Assembly: GCA_016715885.1 (NCBI GenBank)
Contig: JADJXL010000015.1
Coordinates: 806,001 to 870,000, forward strand
Length of the DNA stretch: 64,000 nucleotides
Source of the DNA: Polyangiaceae bacterium
Lineage (GTDB): Bacteria; Myxococcota_A; Polyangia; Polyangiales; Polyangiaceae
Reading direction: 5' to 3'
Part shown: piece by piece, positions 37,445 to 46,637 of the stretch
How positions within the stretch are numbered: position 1 is the stretch's first letter
Layout: every line of letters starts with the position of its first letter
Position numbers and translations under genes: made by a program
The notes under the pieces: model-generated
Seen by the model: the letters and a program-made list of their open reading frames with translations, nothing else
Databases searched by the model: none
Told to the model about the DNA's origin: nothing

Positions 37445-37705
37445 TCAGAATTCCCGCGAATATCTGATCCATGGTTCTGTTTCAGGCGAATCCGATGCGT
37501 CGGGCGCGTTTGCCGTCGGAGCGCTCGATTGCACGGCCTTCACCGATCGTGCTTCCTGAACGTCAGGGCTCGAATGGTTGGTTTCCAACATCCACGAAAT
37601 GAAACCCAGCGCCCCGACCAAAGCCAGGACGAGCATTGAAATCGCCGAGCACGCCATGGGCATGCGCGTACGAGCGCCATTGACATGCATCATCGCAAGC
37701 GTCAC
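37445..37705 (-). CDS. small single-pass membrane protein, unknown
   Basis: The frame is open to 37753, but a GTG at 37705 has GGAGG 6 nt before it and gives an 86-residue protein: a short polar N-terminus, one transmembrane helix (SAISMLVLALVGALGFISWM), and a Ser/Pro/Ala-rich tail ending DSPETEPWIRYSREF. It has no recognised domain. The tail looks exposed and disordered. It has its own terminator on the minus strand at 37374-37430. Confidence 0.55.
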   Translation of the reverse strand: MTLAMMHVNGARTRMPMACSAISMLVLALVGALGFISWMLETNHSSPDVQEARSVKAVQSSAPTANAPDASDSPETEPWIRYSREF

Positions 37706-37753
37706 GAATGCCTCCTCGATTTGTGGACGGATCAAAAAAGTGCAAATGAGCAC

Positions 37754-38064
37754 GCATTGCCTGACCCCCAGGCATTTCGTGACCCGTCCGATGGATTACG
37801 CAAGCTCGGGACGACGTCCGATTTTCAATCGTCCAACGAGCGGCGCCTATCATAACGCGCGCAAAAACAATTTCCACCCCAATAAATGAATGGTCGGACA
37901 GGATATGTCCTATCTATGATCAGCGATTTTGTGCGGAATAAAGCCCCCTTTTCAACAGGCCCACGCGCTTCCAGATGGAAACGCGCAACCCCCATTTTAC
38001 CTTCCGCGATAGGGCACGCGACCGTACGTTTCCAGGGGTTTTGGAAAAAGGCCTTGGGATTCGA
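37754..38064. other. intergenic region, nothing supported
   Basis: About 310 bp between two minus-strand genes. Somewhat AT-rich around 37860-37960; the promoter of the small membrane protein should be at its left end. No convincing gene, hairpin or repeat seen. Confidence 0.4.
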
Positions 38065-38643
38065 TCAACGCCAAGGACCAATGCCCATCCCAGGCATCAA
38101 GCCCGGACCCCAACCTGGACCACGCGGATACCAAGTCCGGCCGCCTTGCAGCGAAGTCAAGATTCGCGGCGCCAAGATGTGGCTCAAATACGTGCACGTC
38201 TGATGCGATCGATACGTCTGATTGCATCCAACCCACGCTCCAAGCGGTGTGCGCGTCCCGTCGTCCGCATACTGCACGACCTCACCCGTCGGCAGCACGC
38301 TCAGCCACGCATTTTGCTCGTTGTCCTTCGACGCATGCAGCACGCCCACGGTGCCCAAAAGTTTGTCCCCAGGACCCATCACATGACCCGTTGGTTCGAG
38401 CAGCGCGACGGGATCGTTGTTCGAGTCCCACATGCGCCCGCCTCGATCGACCGTAAGCTGCTGGTTGTCGTTCAACAGCACGCGACCATCGGGAAAAAGA
38501 TCGACGACCGACGTCGCCACGATCCATCGCGCGCGGGGAATCTCGAGCGGCGCGCCTCCACGCGCCCAATTCGCGGGCGCCGTTCGAGTACACCCCAAAA
38601 GTCCGGAGAGACAAACCGACGCAAGGACGAATCGGCGAAGCAT
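38065..38643 (-). CDS. lipoprotein, unknown function
   Basis: A 192-residue protein with a clean lipoprotein signal (LASVCLSGLLGC, Cys18). The body has repeated beta-hairpin-like phrases: DLFPDGRVLLNDNQQLTV, VALLEPTGHVMGPGDKLLG and LSVLPTGEVVQYADDGTR. Each carries a G-x-V core as in short propeller or beta-sheet repeats. The C-terminus is Gly/Pro/Trp-rich (GPGWGPGLMPGMGIGPW). No known family. It lies 57 bp after the livH-like gene on the same strand. Confidence 0.65.
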   Translation of the reverse strand: MLRRFVLASVCLSGLLGCTRTAPANWARGGAPLEIPRARWIVATSVVDLFPDGRVLLNDNQQLTVDRGGRMWDSNNDPVALLEPTGHVMGPGDKLLGTVGVLHASKDNEQNAWLSVLPTGEVVQYADDGTRTPLGAWVGCNQTYRSHQTCTYLSHILAPRILTSLQGGRTWYPRGPGWGPGLMPGMGIGPWR

Positions 38644-38699
38644 CGATCCTCAGGATAGCGCAAGAGGAGCTCAAGGGCCGCGATGCGCTGGCCGATCCG

Positions 38700-39587
38700 T
38701 CAGACCTTCTCGATCGACTGTTTGCCCAAGAGCCCTGTCGGCTTGACGAGCAACACCGCGATCAAAACCGTGAAGACCAGGACGTCTTGCAGACCCGAAT
38801 ACTGCGTGAGCTTGGTCAATTCGCCGATGATGCCAATGAGCAGGCCGCCGAGCATCGCGCCGGGGATGCTGCCGATGCCTCCGATGACCGCTGCCACGAA
38901 GGCGCGCGTGCCGATGACGACACCCATCGTCGGATAGACCTGTGATTGGTCGAGGCAATACAGGACGGCTCCGATGGCCGCGAGAACCGATCCGGTGATG
39001 AACGTGATGGCGATGATGCGCGAAGTGCGAATGCCCATGAGGCGCGCGGCTTCGATGTTCACGCTGAGCGCGCGCATCGCTTTGCCCATCCACGTGCGAT
39101 GCACGATGAACTGCAGCGCAATCATCGTGGAAAAGGCCGTGATGAAAATGACCTTGCGCGTGTGCTCGATGGGCAAAAGTTGCGGATAGCCTCGGTACTG
39201 AGCGGTGAAGAGGAGCTGCGCGAGGTTCTGCAAGAGCACGCTCATGCCGAGCGCCGTCACGAGCGGCGTGATGCGCGTGTTGGCTTTGCCCTTGCCGCGC
39301 GTGCGAAGCGGTTCGTACGCGACGCGTTCGACGAGCATGCCGAGCATGCCGGCAAATGCCATCGCGACGAGCGTTCCGCCGATGCCTGCGACGAGCGGTG
39401 CGTCTTTGCCTCCGAGGCCCGTGATGGCAAACAGTCCGACGAACGCGGCCATCATGAAGACCTCGCTGTGCGCGAAGTTGATGAGCTTCAAGATGCCGTA
39501 GACCATCGTGTAGCCAAGCGCGACGAGGGCAATCATCGACCCTTGGGCGAGCCCTGTGACGAGGGCATTGACGATCTTCATGATCAT
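38700..39587 (-). CDS. livH: branched-chain amino acid ABC transporter permease
   Basis: A 295-residue membrane protein of the LivH family: IALVALGYTMVYGILKLINF with AHSEVFMMAAF at the N-terminus, a central RALSVNIEAARLMGIRTSRI (the permease loop that contacts the ATPases) and AFVAAVIGGIGSIPGAMLGG. It forms the inner-membrane channel with LivM. The binding-protein gene lies 131 bp upstream on the same strand, but livM, livG and livF are not next to it, so the rest of the transporter must be elsewhere or lost. Substrate is inferred from the family and could be another small amide or amino acid. Confidence 0.88.
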   Translation of the reverse strand: MIMKIVNALVTGLAQGSMIALVALGYTMVYGILKLINFAHSEVFMMAAFVGLFAITGLGGKDAPLVAGIGGTLVAMAFAGMLGMLVERVAYEPLRTRGKGKANTRITPLVTALGMSVLLQNLAQLLFTAQYRGYPQLLPIEHTRKVIFITAFSTMIALQFIVHRTWMGKAMRALSVNIEAARLMGIRTSRIIAITFITGSVLAAIGAVLYCLDQSQVYPTMGVVIGTRAFVAAVIGGIGSIPGAMLGGLLIGIIGELTKLTQYSGLQDVLVFTVLIAVLLVKPTGLLGKQSIEKV

Positions 39588-39718
39588 GGAGCCACCAAAA
39601 CCTCGAGCGCCGAAAAGCGGGGGCAGAGGGTAACTGAAACGAGCCTACTGCGGCTAGGGCAGGCCGAGCATCCCACCCACTTCGCCATCGTGCACCAAGG
39701 ATTCGACAGGACGCGTCG

Positions 39719-40930
39719 TCAGCGTTTCTTGTCGTTCACCGTCGCGTAGTAGGTGAATTTCTTGTTCTTGATCTGCACGACGACGATGGACTTGTCGGCA
39801 TTTCGAGCAGGATCGATGGTGATCGTTCCCGTGGCTCCGGCAAACCCTTTCGTGTCGGCGATGGCATCGCGAATGCCTTCGGGCGTGTCCGCTTTCGCAC
39901 GACCCATCGCATCGAAAAGCAGCTTCGCCGAATCGTAACCCATGGCGGAGAGGCTGGTTGGATCCCGCTTGAAACGAGTCTTGTACGACTTGAGGAAAGC
40001 TTGCGCATTCGGCCAAGGGACATCGGGCGCGTAGTGATTCGTGAAGTACGCGCCCTCCATTTCGTCGCCAGCATCCGTGAGGAGCGTATCGGCATCCCAG
40101 CCATCGCCCCCGACAAAAAAGCTTCCAGACACGCCGGCGGCCTTCGCTTGCCGCGCGATCGGCACCATCGCGTTGTAGTAAATCGGCGCGTAGACGATCT
40201 CGGCCTTGGCGTCGCGGATCTCGTTGATGAACGTCGTGAAGTTCGTCTCGGTCTTGAGAAAACTTTTTTCGATGACGATCTCGGCGCCGAGCTTCTTGGC
40301 TTCATCGCGAAACTGCGATGCGAGGCCGGACGAGTACACGTCGTCGGACGCGAAAAGAATGGCGACCTTCTTTTTTCCCAGCGTCTTGACGACAAACTCG
40401 GCGCCCATCTTGCCTTGAATGTCGTCGGTGAAGCAGACGCGGAAGATGAACGGACCAATTTGCGTGACTTCCGGCGCCGTGGCGGAAGGCGTGATCATCG
40501 GGATCTTGTGCTTGTTGGCGACCAGCCCGCCGACCATCGAACGCGACGACGTCACTTCGCCCAAGAGCGCCACGACCTTGTCGCGCGTGATGAGTTGCAA
40601 GACCTTGTTGTTGGTCTCTTGCGGCGTCGACTTGTTGTCCTCGTAAAGGACCTTGACCTGTCGGCCCTTGATGCCGCCGCCCGAATTGGCTTCGTCGACC
40701 GCGAGCTCGATGCCTTCTTTCGTCTCGATGCCGAATTGCGTCTCGGCACCGGACAAACTCAGGTAAGCGCCCACCTTCCAAGGTTCGTGCGTGCCCGAAG
40801 GGTTTGCTCCGCCGGCGGGATCAGGTGTGGGATCGGATTTTTTGTCGCACGCGGCGAAACAGAGCGCGCTCGCACTGACCACGGCGAGCGCCAAGATCCG
40901 CCTTCGTTCCCAACCCAGTCGTCCGACCAT
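39719..40930 (-). CDS. branched-chain amino acid-type ABC substrate-binding lipoprotein
   Basis: Starting at the ATG at 40930 (GGAG nearby) gives 403 residues with a lipoprotein signal (SASALCFAAC). The mature part is a type I periplasmic binding protein of the Leu/Ile/Val family: WKVGAYLSLSGAETQFGIET, GIELAVDEANSGGGIKGRQV, VVALLGEVTSSRSMVGG, VYAPIYYNAMVPIARQAKAA and LSAMGYDSAKLLFDAMGRAK. It delivers the ligand to the LivH-type permease encoded next to it. The specific ligand cannot be read from the sequence. Confidence 0.88.
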   Translation of the reverse strand: MVGRLGWERRRILALAVVSASALCFAACDKKSDPTPDPAGGANPSGTHEPWKVGAYLSLSGAETQFGIETKEGIELAVDEANSGGGIKGRQVKVLYEDNKSTPQETNNKVLQLITRDKVVALLGEVTSSRSMVGGLVANKHKIPMITPSATAPEVTQIGPFIFRVCFTDDIQGKMGAEFVVKTLGKKKVAILFASDDVYSSGLASQFRDEAKKLGAEIVIEKSFLKTETNFTTFINEIRDAKAEIVYAPIYYNAMVPIARQAKAAGVSGSFFVGGDGWDADTLLTDAGDEMEGAYFTNHYAPDVPWPNAQAFLKSYKTRFKRDPTSLSAMGYDSAKLLFDAMGRAKADTPEGIRDAIADTKGFAGATGTITIDPARNADKSIVVVQIKNKKFTYYATVNDKKR

Positions 40931-40989
40931 CGACTGCTCCTCGTCGTCCTTGCCGCGGCGGCGCAAAGCCGCGCCGAGGATGAGTACCA

Positions 40990-41793
40990 TCATCGCGGCG
41001 AAACGTCAGCATTCTGCGTGTCGGGCGAGAGCAGAACACGTCGCCGACGCGCCCAGACGAACCGCTCGACGTTGCCTTTGGGGCCCGCCACGGCGCTATC
41101 GACCTCGCTCACGATGTCGAAGCCGGCGGCTTGGATGGCGTGGCGCGCCGCATCGATCGCTTCATTTCGCGTTGCGGAATCCCGGATGACACCGCGTCCG
41201 CGTGATGCAGCTTCGCGTCCCGCCTCGAATTGCGGCTTGACCAGCGCGACCAGATCTTTGCCTGGATCCAAGAGCGATGCGATGGGGCCGATGAGTTTTC
41301 CAATACCAATGAACGAAGCATCGACCACGACGAGATCGAGTCCGTGCACGAGGTCCTCGCGCCTGAGATCGCGTGCATTCGTACGTTCGCGAACGGTCAC
41401 GCGTACGTCCGCGCGGAGTTTGTCCGCGAGCTGTCCGTGTCCAACGTCGACCGCGAGCACATGCGCCGCTCCACGTTGAAGCAAGCAATCCGTGAAGCCT
41501 CCCGTGGAAGCACCGACATCGAGGCAGTGCTTGTTCGCAACATCGAGCCCCAACGCTGCGAACTCCGTGAGGGCATGATCGAGTTTGTCCCCGCCACGCG
41601 AGACAAACTTGGGCGATGCCGCGATGTCGAGCGGCGCATCGGGAGCTACGAGCATCCCCGGTTTGTCTATCCGCACCGGGCCACTCGTGACCTTGCCGGC
41701 CATGATGAGCGCCTGCGCTTTGGCTCGAGTATCCGCGAGGCCGCGGCTGACCAGAAGCGCATCGGCGCGCACGCGAGCAGTCGAACGAGTCAT
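40990..41793 (-). CDS. tlyA: TlyA family rRNA 2'-O-methyltransferase
   Basis: From the ATG at 41793 the product has 267 residues. An N-terminal S4 RNA-binding domain (RADALLVSRGLADTRAKAQA) precedes a Rossmann methyltransferase with CLDVGASTGGFTDCLLQRGA, the SAM-binding motif, and DLVVVDASFIGIGKL and LVALVKPQFEAG. TlyA proteins methylate 2'-OH groups in 16S and 23S rRNA and affect capreomycin sensitivity; some act as haemolysins in name only. The start codon overlaps the stop of the BtuF-like gene (ATGA), so they are coupled. Confidence 0.92.
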   Translation of the reverse strand: MTRSTARVRADALLVSRGLADTRAKAQALIMAGKVTSGPVRIDKPGMLVAPDAPLDIAASPKFVSRGGDKLDHALTEFAALGLDVANKHCLDVGASTGGFTDCLLQRGAAHVLAVDVGHGQLADKLRADVRVTVRERTNARDLRREDLVHGLDLVVVDASFIGIGKLIGPIASLLDPGKDLVALVKPQFEAGREAASRGRGVIRDSATRNEAIDAARHAIQAAGFDIVSEVDSAVAGPKGNVERFVWARRRRVLLSPDTQNADVSPR

Positions 41794-42650
41794 GGCGCGA
41801 AGTCGTCGCCATGAATGGCACGAGCGACGGCCCAGAGGCCATCGCCAATGCGCGGTCCCGGCCGCAGCGCATCGGATCCCACGGCACGGATGCGACCTTG
41901 CTTCACTGCGCGAAGTTCCTTCCAACCCGGGGCATCCGTCACGCGTTCGCGCATGGACTTCGTGGCTTGCATGTCGGATGCCCCGTCGAGAAGGAGGTCG
42001 GGGTCGAGCGTCAAGAGATGCTCGAGGCCGATCGTTGGGTACGGGCCGCCTTTGGTGACGACGTTCTCCGCGCCAGCTTCGCGAAGCACTTCATCGGTGA
42101 AGCTTCCGGGACCCGCTGCGATGACCGGAGCGATGTCGAACGCGAACAAAACACGGACGCGAGGTTTGCCCTCGAGCTTGGTCCTCAAAGCTTTGTGTTT
42201 GTCCTCGATGTCACGCACGACGCGCTGTGCACCAGCCATGCGATCGACGCGTTTTCCCAGGTCCGTGATCATCGTATTGATGGCGGCGATCGTTTCCGTT
42301 TCCGGGAAAAACGTCTCGATCCCGTGCGCTCGAAGGTTTTGCTCGAGCGTCGGACCCGCGGGACCTCGCCCGCCGATGACGAGTGACGGTGACAGGGCGA
42401 CGATCGCTTCGACGTTCGGATCGGAAAAGCCGCCGACAGCCGGAAGCTTCTTGGCTTCTGCGGGGACGTCGCAATAACGCGAGCGCCCGACGAGCGCGTC
42501 ACCCGCGCCGATGGCGAACATGGTCTCGGTCGTGTTCGGCGAGATCGATACGACCCGCAAGGGTTTTTCCTTGGCGGGTGCTCGCGAGCATGCCGAGACG
42601 GCCGCTGCCATCAGCGCGAGAAGGTTTTGTCTGCGGGTGATGATGGGCAT
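41790..42650 (-). CDS. BtuF-like ABC transporter periplasmic binding protein
   Basis: A 286-residue type III periplasmic binding protein. It has a signal with SACS as lipobox, then RVVSISPNTTETMFAIGAGD, ALVGRSRYCDVPAEAKKLPA and VGGFSDPNVEAIVALSPSLV, the classical start of vitamin-B12 and siderophore binding proteins. PYPTIGLEHLLTLDPDLLLD is also typical of BtuF. The permease and ATPase are not adjacent. A cobalamin ligand is plausible given two cobalamin-type radical-SAM genes in the window, but this is inference. It overlaps tlyA by 4 bp. Confidence 0.82.
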   Translation of the reverse strand: MPIITRRQNLLALMAAAVSACSRAPAKEKPLRVVSISPNTTETMFAIGAGDALVGRSRYCDVPAEAKKLPAVGGFSDPNVEAIVALSPSLVIGGRGPAGPTLEQNLRAHGIETFFPETETIAAINTMITDLGKRVDRMAGAQRVVRDIEDKHKALRTKLEGKPRVRVLFAFDIAPVIAAGPGSFTDEVLREAGAENVVTKGGPYPTIGLEHLLTLDPDLLLDGASDMQATKSMRERVTDAPGWKELRAVKQGRIRAVGSDALRPGPRIGDGLWAVARAIHGDDFAP

Positions 42651-42668
42651 GTCTGAGCAAGCGTCGAT

Positions 42669-43877
42669 TTAGCGGCTACGGCGCCGCAAACCAAGCGCTG
42701 CGAGGCCAAGAGCGAGCGCGAGGCCAGACCAAGGCGCGGGTTTGGAATGGCTAGCCGACATGCTGCACGACGTATCGTTCGTCGTGTCCTTGTTGGGGTC
42801 GACTTCTTCGGGAGGCGGAGGATCCTGGAAACACACGTTCTGCCCGGCGCTGTCCGGCTGGCAAGACCAGCCATCGGGGCACGGGGCGAGATCGCTGCAC
42901 AAGCGTGTGCAGTACTGCGCGTAGCCGTCGTTGATGCAGCGTCCCGATACGCAGCCCGACGGGTCCGTGCAAGCATCGCCAAGAGGCATGGAATATTCGG
43001 GATCCGTCGGCCAACCGTTCACCCAGGAAGGTGCATCGTAACCACCGAGCTCGGCGGCGTGCGTTGCGGTTTCTTTGATCCAATCGCTCCACGAATGAAC
43101 GTACCCGTAGATGGGATCGGAGCAGTTGAAGCCGCCACGTGACGTCACGCCGATGACGCGGTTTTTCTCATCGATAGCAGGGCCGCCCGAGTCGCCCTGA
43201 CAAACCCCGGCGTTGCCCATCCATTCGGTTGCCTTGACGTAGAACGAAGGACACTGGTCGGCGACGCAGTTGATCTGCAAGTCGTCACGCCTGCGCCGCG
43301 TGCCGGCGCCCGAGCCCGAACCGTTTGTCGCGCCGTACCCGATGGCCGAATACTTCTCGCCCTTCACGAGCGGCTCGTCGATGCGGGGCACGAGCGGTTT
43401 GGCGATGTTGGGATCGACGTTGTCCTTGAGGATGAGGATCGCCTGGTCGTTGCCGCAGAACTTGTTGTCGGCGGGAAGCGTCACGACCTCTTGCACGGCC
43501 ACGTATCCGACCTGTGATTGCGGCATCTGCGTCTCGAACGTGACGTAGTACTGGCTGGCCGCGACAGGCGGGTAGAACGTGGTCACGCCGCATTCGACCG
43601 CACCCTGGTTGTTGTTGATTTCCGATACGCAGTGGCGCGCGGTGAGCACCATGTTCGGCGTGAGCAGCGAGCCCGTGCAGATGCCGCCGAGGTTGTTGGC
43701 GTAGATCCCGACGACGTTCTTGTCGTTTTCATCGGTGTATCCGCCGGTGATCTCTTGTTCCGCAGCGGCCAGTGAGCGCTCCGATTCGTCGGAGGGTTCG
43801 GGACCGCATCCCACGACAGCAAGCGAGAGGGCGCCGAACACAAGGGGCAAGCAAGAACGGGGGGCAAACGGCGACAT
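42669..43877 (-). CDS. secreted trypsin-like serine protease with MYXO-CTERM-like tail
   Basis: The ATG at 43877 starts a signal with lipobox LAVVGC; 402 residues. The S1 protease domain begins ITGGYTDENDKNVVGI and has the triad: His in VLTARHC, Asp in CGNDQAILIL and Ser in CQGDSGGPA. A cysteine-rich segment follows (CTDPSGCVSGRCINDG, CSDLAPCPDGWSC). The tail has a Cys, then a hydrophobic helix and basic end (CSMSASHSKP, WSGLALALGLAALGLRRRSR), the pattern of MYXO-CTERM sorting signals in myxobacteria. The protein should be exported, anchored and possibly released. It lies 19 bp upstream of the BtuF-like gene. Confidence 0.9.
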   Translation of the reverse strand: MSPFAPRSCLPLVFGALSLAVVGCGPEPSDESERSLAAAEQEITGGYTDENDKNVVGIYANNLGGICTGSLLTPNMVLTARHCVSEINNNQGAVECGVTTFYPPVAASQYYVTFETQMPQSQVGYVAVQEVVTLPADNKFCGNDQAILILKDNVDPNIAKPLVPRIDEPLVKGEKYSAIGYGATNGSGSGAGTRRRRDDLQINCVADQCPSFYVKATEWMGNAGVCQGDSGGPAIDEKNRVIGVTSRGGFNCSDPIYGYVHSWSDWIKETATHAAELGGYDAPSWVNGWPTDPEYSMPLGDACTDPSGCVSGRCINDGYAQYCTRLCSDLAPCPDGWSCQPDSAGQNVCFQDPPPPEEVDPNKDTTNDTSCSMSASHSKPAPWSGLALALGLAALGLRRRSR

Positions 43878-44070
43878 CGACAAACCTCCGACTGTTACGA
43901 AAGGACGAACCGCCGGGCGATGCGCAGAAGCCAGGCTGGTACGAAGCGCGCATTGTACGAACGCACCTCTGCACGCGCACGGAGTTGTACGTCGCGCGGA
44001 AAGCTTCGACGGGACCGTACGCGTCATGGAATGACGTGGGCCGGATCGCGAGGATGCAGCGTGTCGAAGA

Positions 44071-44105
44071 TGGCGGCCGCCACCCTCCGCCATGGCGGCC
44101 GCCAG
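44071..44105. repeat. 36-bp palindromic repeat (copy 2)
   Basis: Reverse complement of 9025-9060, identical in arms and loop except the outermost base. It lies 74 bp before the comEC start codon. Confidence 0.8.
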
Positions 44106-44178
44106 GGAACGCGACGCAAAAGCTACGGGCAAACCCGAGGTGATCGCGTTGGCCCGAGGTTTGCCATGGCACTACCGC

Positions 44179-46563
44179 ATGACGGACAAAGTTCTACTCA
44201 TTGCGCTCGCCCTCACTGCGGGATCGGCACTGGCACGCGCGCCGGTACCGGCTTCGATCGCTGCGATCGTCTCGCTCTTTCTCTTGCGTCGTCATGTCGA
44301 GCGCTGGGCACTCGTCATGCTGGCGATCGCGCTGGGAATTGGTGCGCTGCGTTCGCGATTGGCGATCGATGCGGCGACTGCGCTGCACGCGCGCGTCGTC
44401 GAAACCCTTGGTGCACCGGGTCGATGCGAAGGTGAAGCCGTCGTGATCCGCTCGCCCGTGGTGCAACACGGCGAGGACAAACGCGACGGAAGTGCCGCGG
44501 GGGATGCTCGGATCGAGCTGGAGATCGTACGTGGCGCATGCGAGCGCGGGCCGCTCGTCGAGCCGCTACGCGTGCGGCTTCACGGTGCGCCTGATGATCT
44601 AGCGCGCGGCGATCGCGTGACCGTGCTCGTCGACGTGGCTCCGGTGCATCTGTTCTTGAACGAATCGCTACCGGATCCAAGGCCGTTCATTGCGCGCAGT
44701 GGTGTGGCCGCATCGGGTGCCGTCGTGGACTTGGTGCGTGTCGAACGCGGCACCGGAATCACTGCGTGGATCGATCGCGCGCGTGTGCACGTGCGCCGGC
44801 GCATCGAAGCGACGTTTCACCCCGAGGCAAACCCTCTCGCACGTGCGCTCGTTCTTGGCGAAACCGACTTGCGCGATGCGGACGACGAAGCGTTTCGGCG
44901 CAGTGGTTTGTCCCATCTGCTCGCGGTATCCGGCACGCATCTCGTGCTGGCCGTAGCCGGAGTTGCGGCCGCGCTGCGTGCGCTGCTCGTGCGTATCGAA
45001 GTGCTCGCGGCTCGCTACGATGTGGGGCGTTTTTCCGCGGCGTTCGCCATCCCGACGTCGTGGCTCTACGCGGACTTTGCAGGCGGTAGCGGTTCGGCGC
45101 TTCGAGCTGCAGGCATGCTTTCTGCTGCGATGCTCATTCGCACGCTCGCGCTGCGCCCGAATGGAGTGCGCGCGTTTGGCGTGTCGCTGTTTGTCGCAGT
45201 CGTCATCGATCCGCTCGTCGGGAGCGACCCATCGTTTGTCCTGTCCGCAGCGGCCACGGCTGGGTTGCTGGGTCTCGATCGGCCGATTGCGCGGTTCATC
45301 GTGCGAGGTCCCGCGCCGCTTCAGCTCGTCTTGCGACCCATCGCGACGACGCTGGCCGCGATGATTGGATGCACGCCGTTTCTCGCGATGATCACGCCGA
45401 ACATCTCGGTGCTCGGCATCCTTGCGAACCTCGTCGCGGGGCCCATCGGAGAGCTCGCCGCGCTCCCCGTTTGTCTTGCCCACACGGTGCTCGCATGGTT
45501 GCCGCCCGTCGAACAAGGTGCAGCGGTCATTGGAGGCGGAGCGCTCCTGTTTGTCCGGGCCGTGGCTCGCGTCACGAGCGACCTTGGCGGAGTCGTCACG
45601 TTTCCACCGCCGACGCCCGCGCACCTCGCAACGATCGCCGTCACGGCGCTTGCCATGGGTCTCGCGAGCGGCAAGCTGCGCCGCGCTGCAGCGCTGGCAA
45701 CGGGGTTGGCGATGCTCTTGCTGGTGGAGGTGCTGGCGATGCGAGCAAGCGCCGTACCGGGCAAACTTCGCGTGCGCGCGCTCGACGTGGGGCAGGGCGA
45801 TTCGCTGCTCGTCGACTTGCCAAATGGGATGACGATGCTCGTGGATGGAGGCGGCTTCATGGGCAGTCCCGTCGACACGGGCACACGCGTGGTCTTGCCC
45901 GTGCTGCGTGCGATGCGGCGCGATCGCGTGGACATCGTCGTCCTGTCGCATCCGCATCCGGATCATTTCGGTGGGCTCGCATCGACGCTTCCCTCCATCG
46001 AAGTGGGCGAGTTCTGGGACACGGGTCAAGGCGAAGAACACGGTGCGGGGCCCGTGTACAAGCGGATGATGGCCGATTTGCGAACGCGAAACGTGCGCAT
46101 CCGCAAGCCCGACGAGCTCTGCGGAAAACATGTGCTTGGAGGTGCAACGATCGAAGTGCTCTCGCCTTGTCCAGGGTTTGTCCCCGACGAGAGCGCCAAC
46201 GACAATTCGTTCGTCTTGCGCATCACGTACGGCCGCCGTGCCGTGCTCCTCGTAGGCGACGCCGAGGCCGAAGCGGAACGCACACTGCTCGCGCGAAACC
46301 CTGCCGTGCTTCGCGCCGACCTGCTCAAAATTGGTCACCACGGCAGCCGGACGTCCACGACGCCCGCTTTTCTGGAAGCCGTTTCTCCCAGCGCTGCGCT
46401 CGTCTGTTCAGGCGTACGCAACCGTTACGGTCACCCCGATCCAGGCGTCTTGCAGCGGCTCGAGGCGCGTGGAGTCGCCGCTCTTCGCACCGATCGCGGC
46501 GGTGACATCGTGTGGGAAACCGACGGCGAGCGTGTTCGAATGCTTCGCCCGTCTGCACGTTGA
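44179..46563 (+). CDS. comEC: ComEC/Rec2 family DNA-uptake channel protein
   Basis: From the ATG at 44179 (the frame opens earlier, at 44092, inside a palindrome) the product has 794 residues. An N-terminal pair of membrane helices and an OB-like region precede the competence domain, with ALVLGETDLRDADDEAFRRS and GLSHLLAVSGTHLVLAVAGV. Several membrane helices follow. The C-terminal metallo-beta-lactamase domain has VRALDVGQGDSLLVDLP, VVLSHPHPDHFGGL, LLVGDAEAEAE and LLKIGHHGSRTSTTPAFLE. It forms the inner-membrane channel for single-stranded DNA during natural transformation. All metal ligands of the nuclease-like domain look present. Upstream is the 36-bp palindrome. Confidence 0.93.
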   Translation: MTDKVLLIALALTAGSALARAPVPASIAAIVSLFLLRRHVERWALVMLAIALGIGALRSRLAIDAATALHARVVETLGAPGRCEGEAVVIRSPVVQHGEDKRDGSAAGDARIELEIVRGACERGPLVEPLRVRLHGAPDDLARGDRVTVLVDVAPVHLFLNESLPDPRPFIARSGVAASGAVVDLVRVERGTGITAWIDRARVHVRRRIEATFHPEANPLARALVLGETDLRDADDEAFRRSGLSHLLAVSGTHLVLAVAGVAAALRALLVRIEVLAARYDVGRFSAAFAIPTSWLYADFAGGSGSALRAAGMLSAAMLIRTLALRPNGVRAFGVSLFVAVVIDPLVGSDPSFVLSAAATAGLLGLDRPIARFIVRGPAPLQLVLRPIATTLAAMIGCTPFLAMITPNISVLGILANLVAGPIGELAALPVCLAHTVLAWLPPVEQGAAVIGGGALLFVRAVARVTSDLGGVVTFPPPTPAHLATIAVTALAMGLASGKLRRAAALATGLAMLLLVEVLAMRASAVPGKLRVRALDVGQGDSLLVDLPNGMTMLVDGGGFMGSPVDTGTRVVLPVLRAMRRDRVDIVVLSHPHPDHFGGLASTLPSIEVGEFWDTGQGEEHGAGPVYKRMMADLRTRNVRIRKPDELCGKHVLGGATIEVLSPCPGFVPDESANDNSFVLRITYGRRAVLLVGDAEAEAERTLLARNPAVLRADLLKIGHHGSRTSTTPAFLEAVSPSAALVCSGVRNRYGHPDPGVLQRLEARGVAALRTDRGGDIVWETDGERVRMLRPSAR

Positions 46564-46637
46564 CGCATCCGAACGCGCGCTTTTTCGCGCCGAACGCTTG
46601 CATCGCTGCCGCCGCTCGTGAACCCTCCGACCTCGAA

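Noticed and set aside
40001..41479. 492-codon plus-strand open frame
   Set aside because: Antisense to the LivK-like and tlyA genes, whose domains are clear.
42651..42668. cobalamin riboswitch before the BtuF-like gene
   Set aside because: Only 18 bp separate it from the upstream protease gene; there is no room for the aptamer and no B12-box-like segment seen.
44668..46341. 557-codon minus-strand open frame
   Set aside because: Antisense to comEC; His/Arg/Gln-rich composition typical of a shadow of a high-GC gene.
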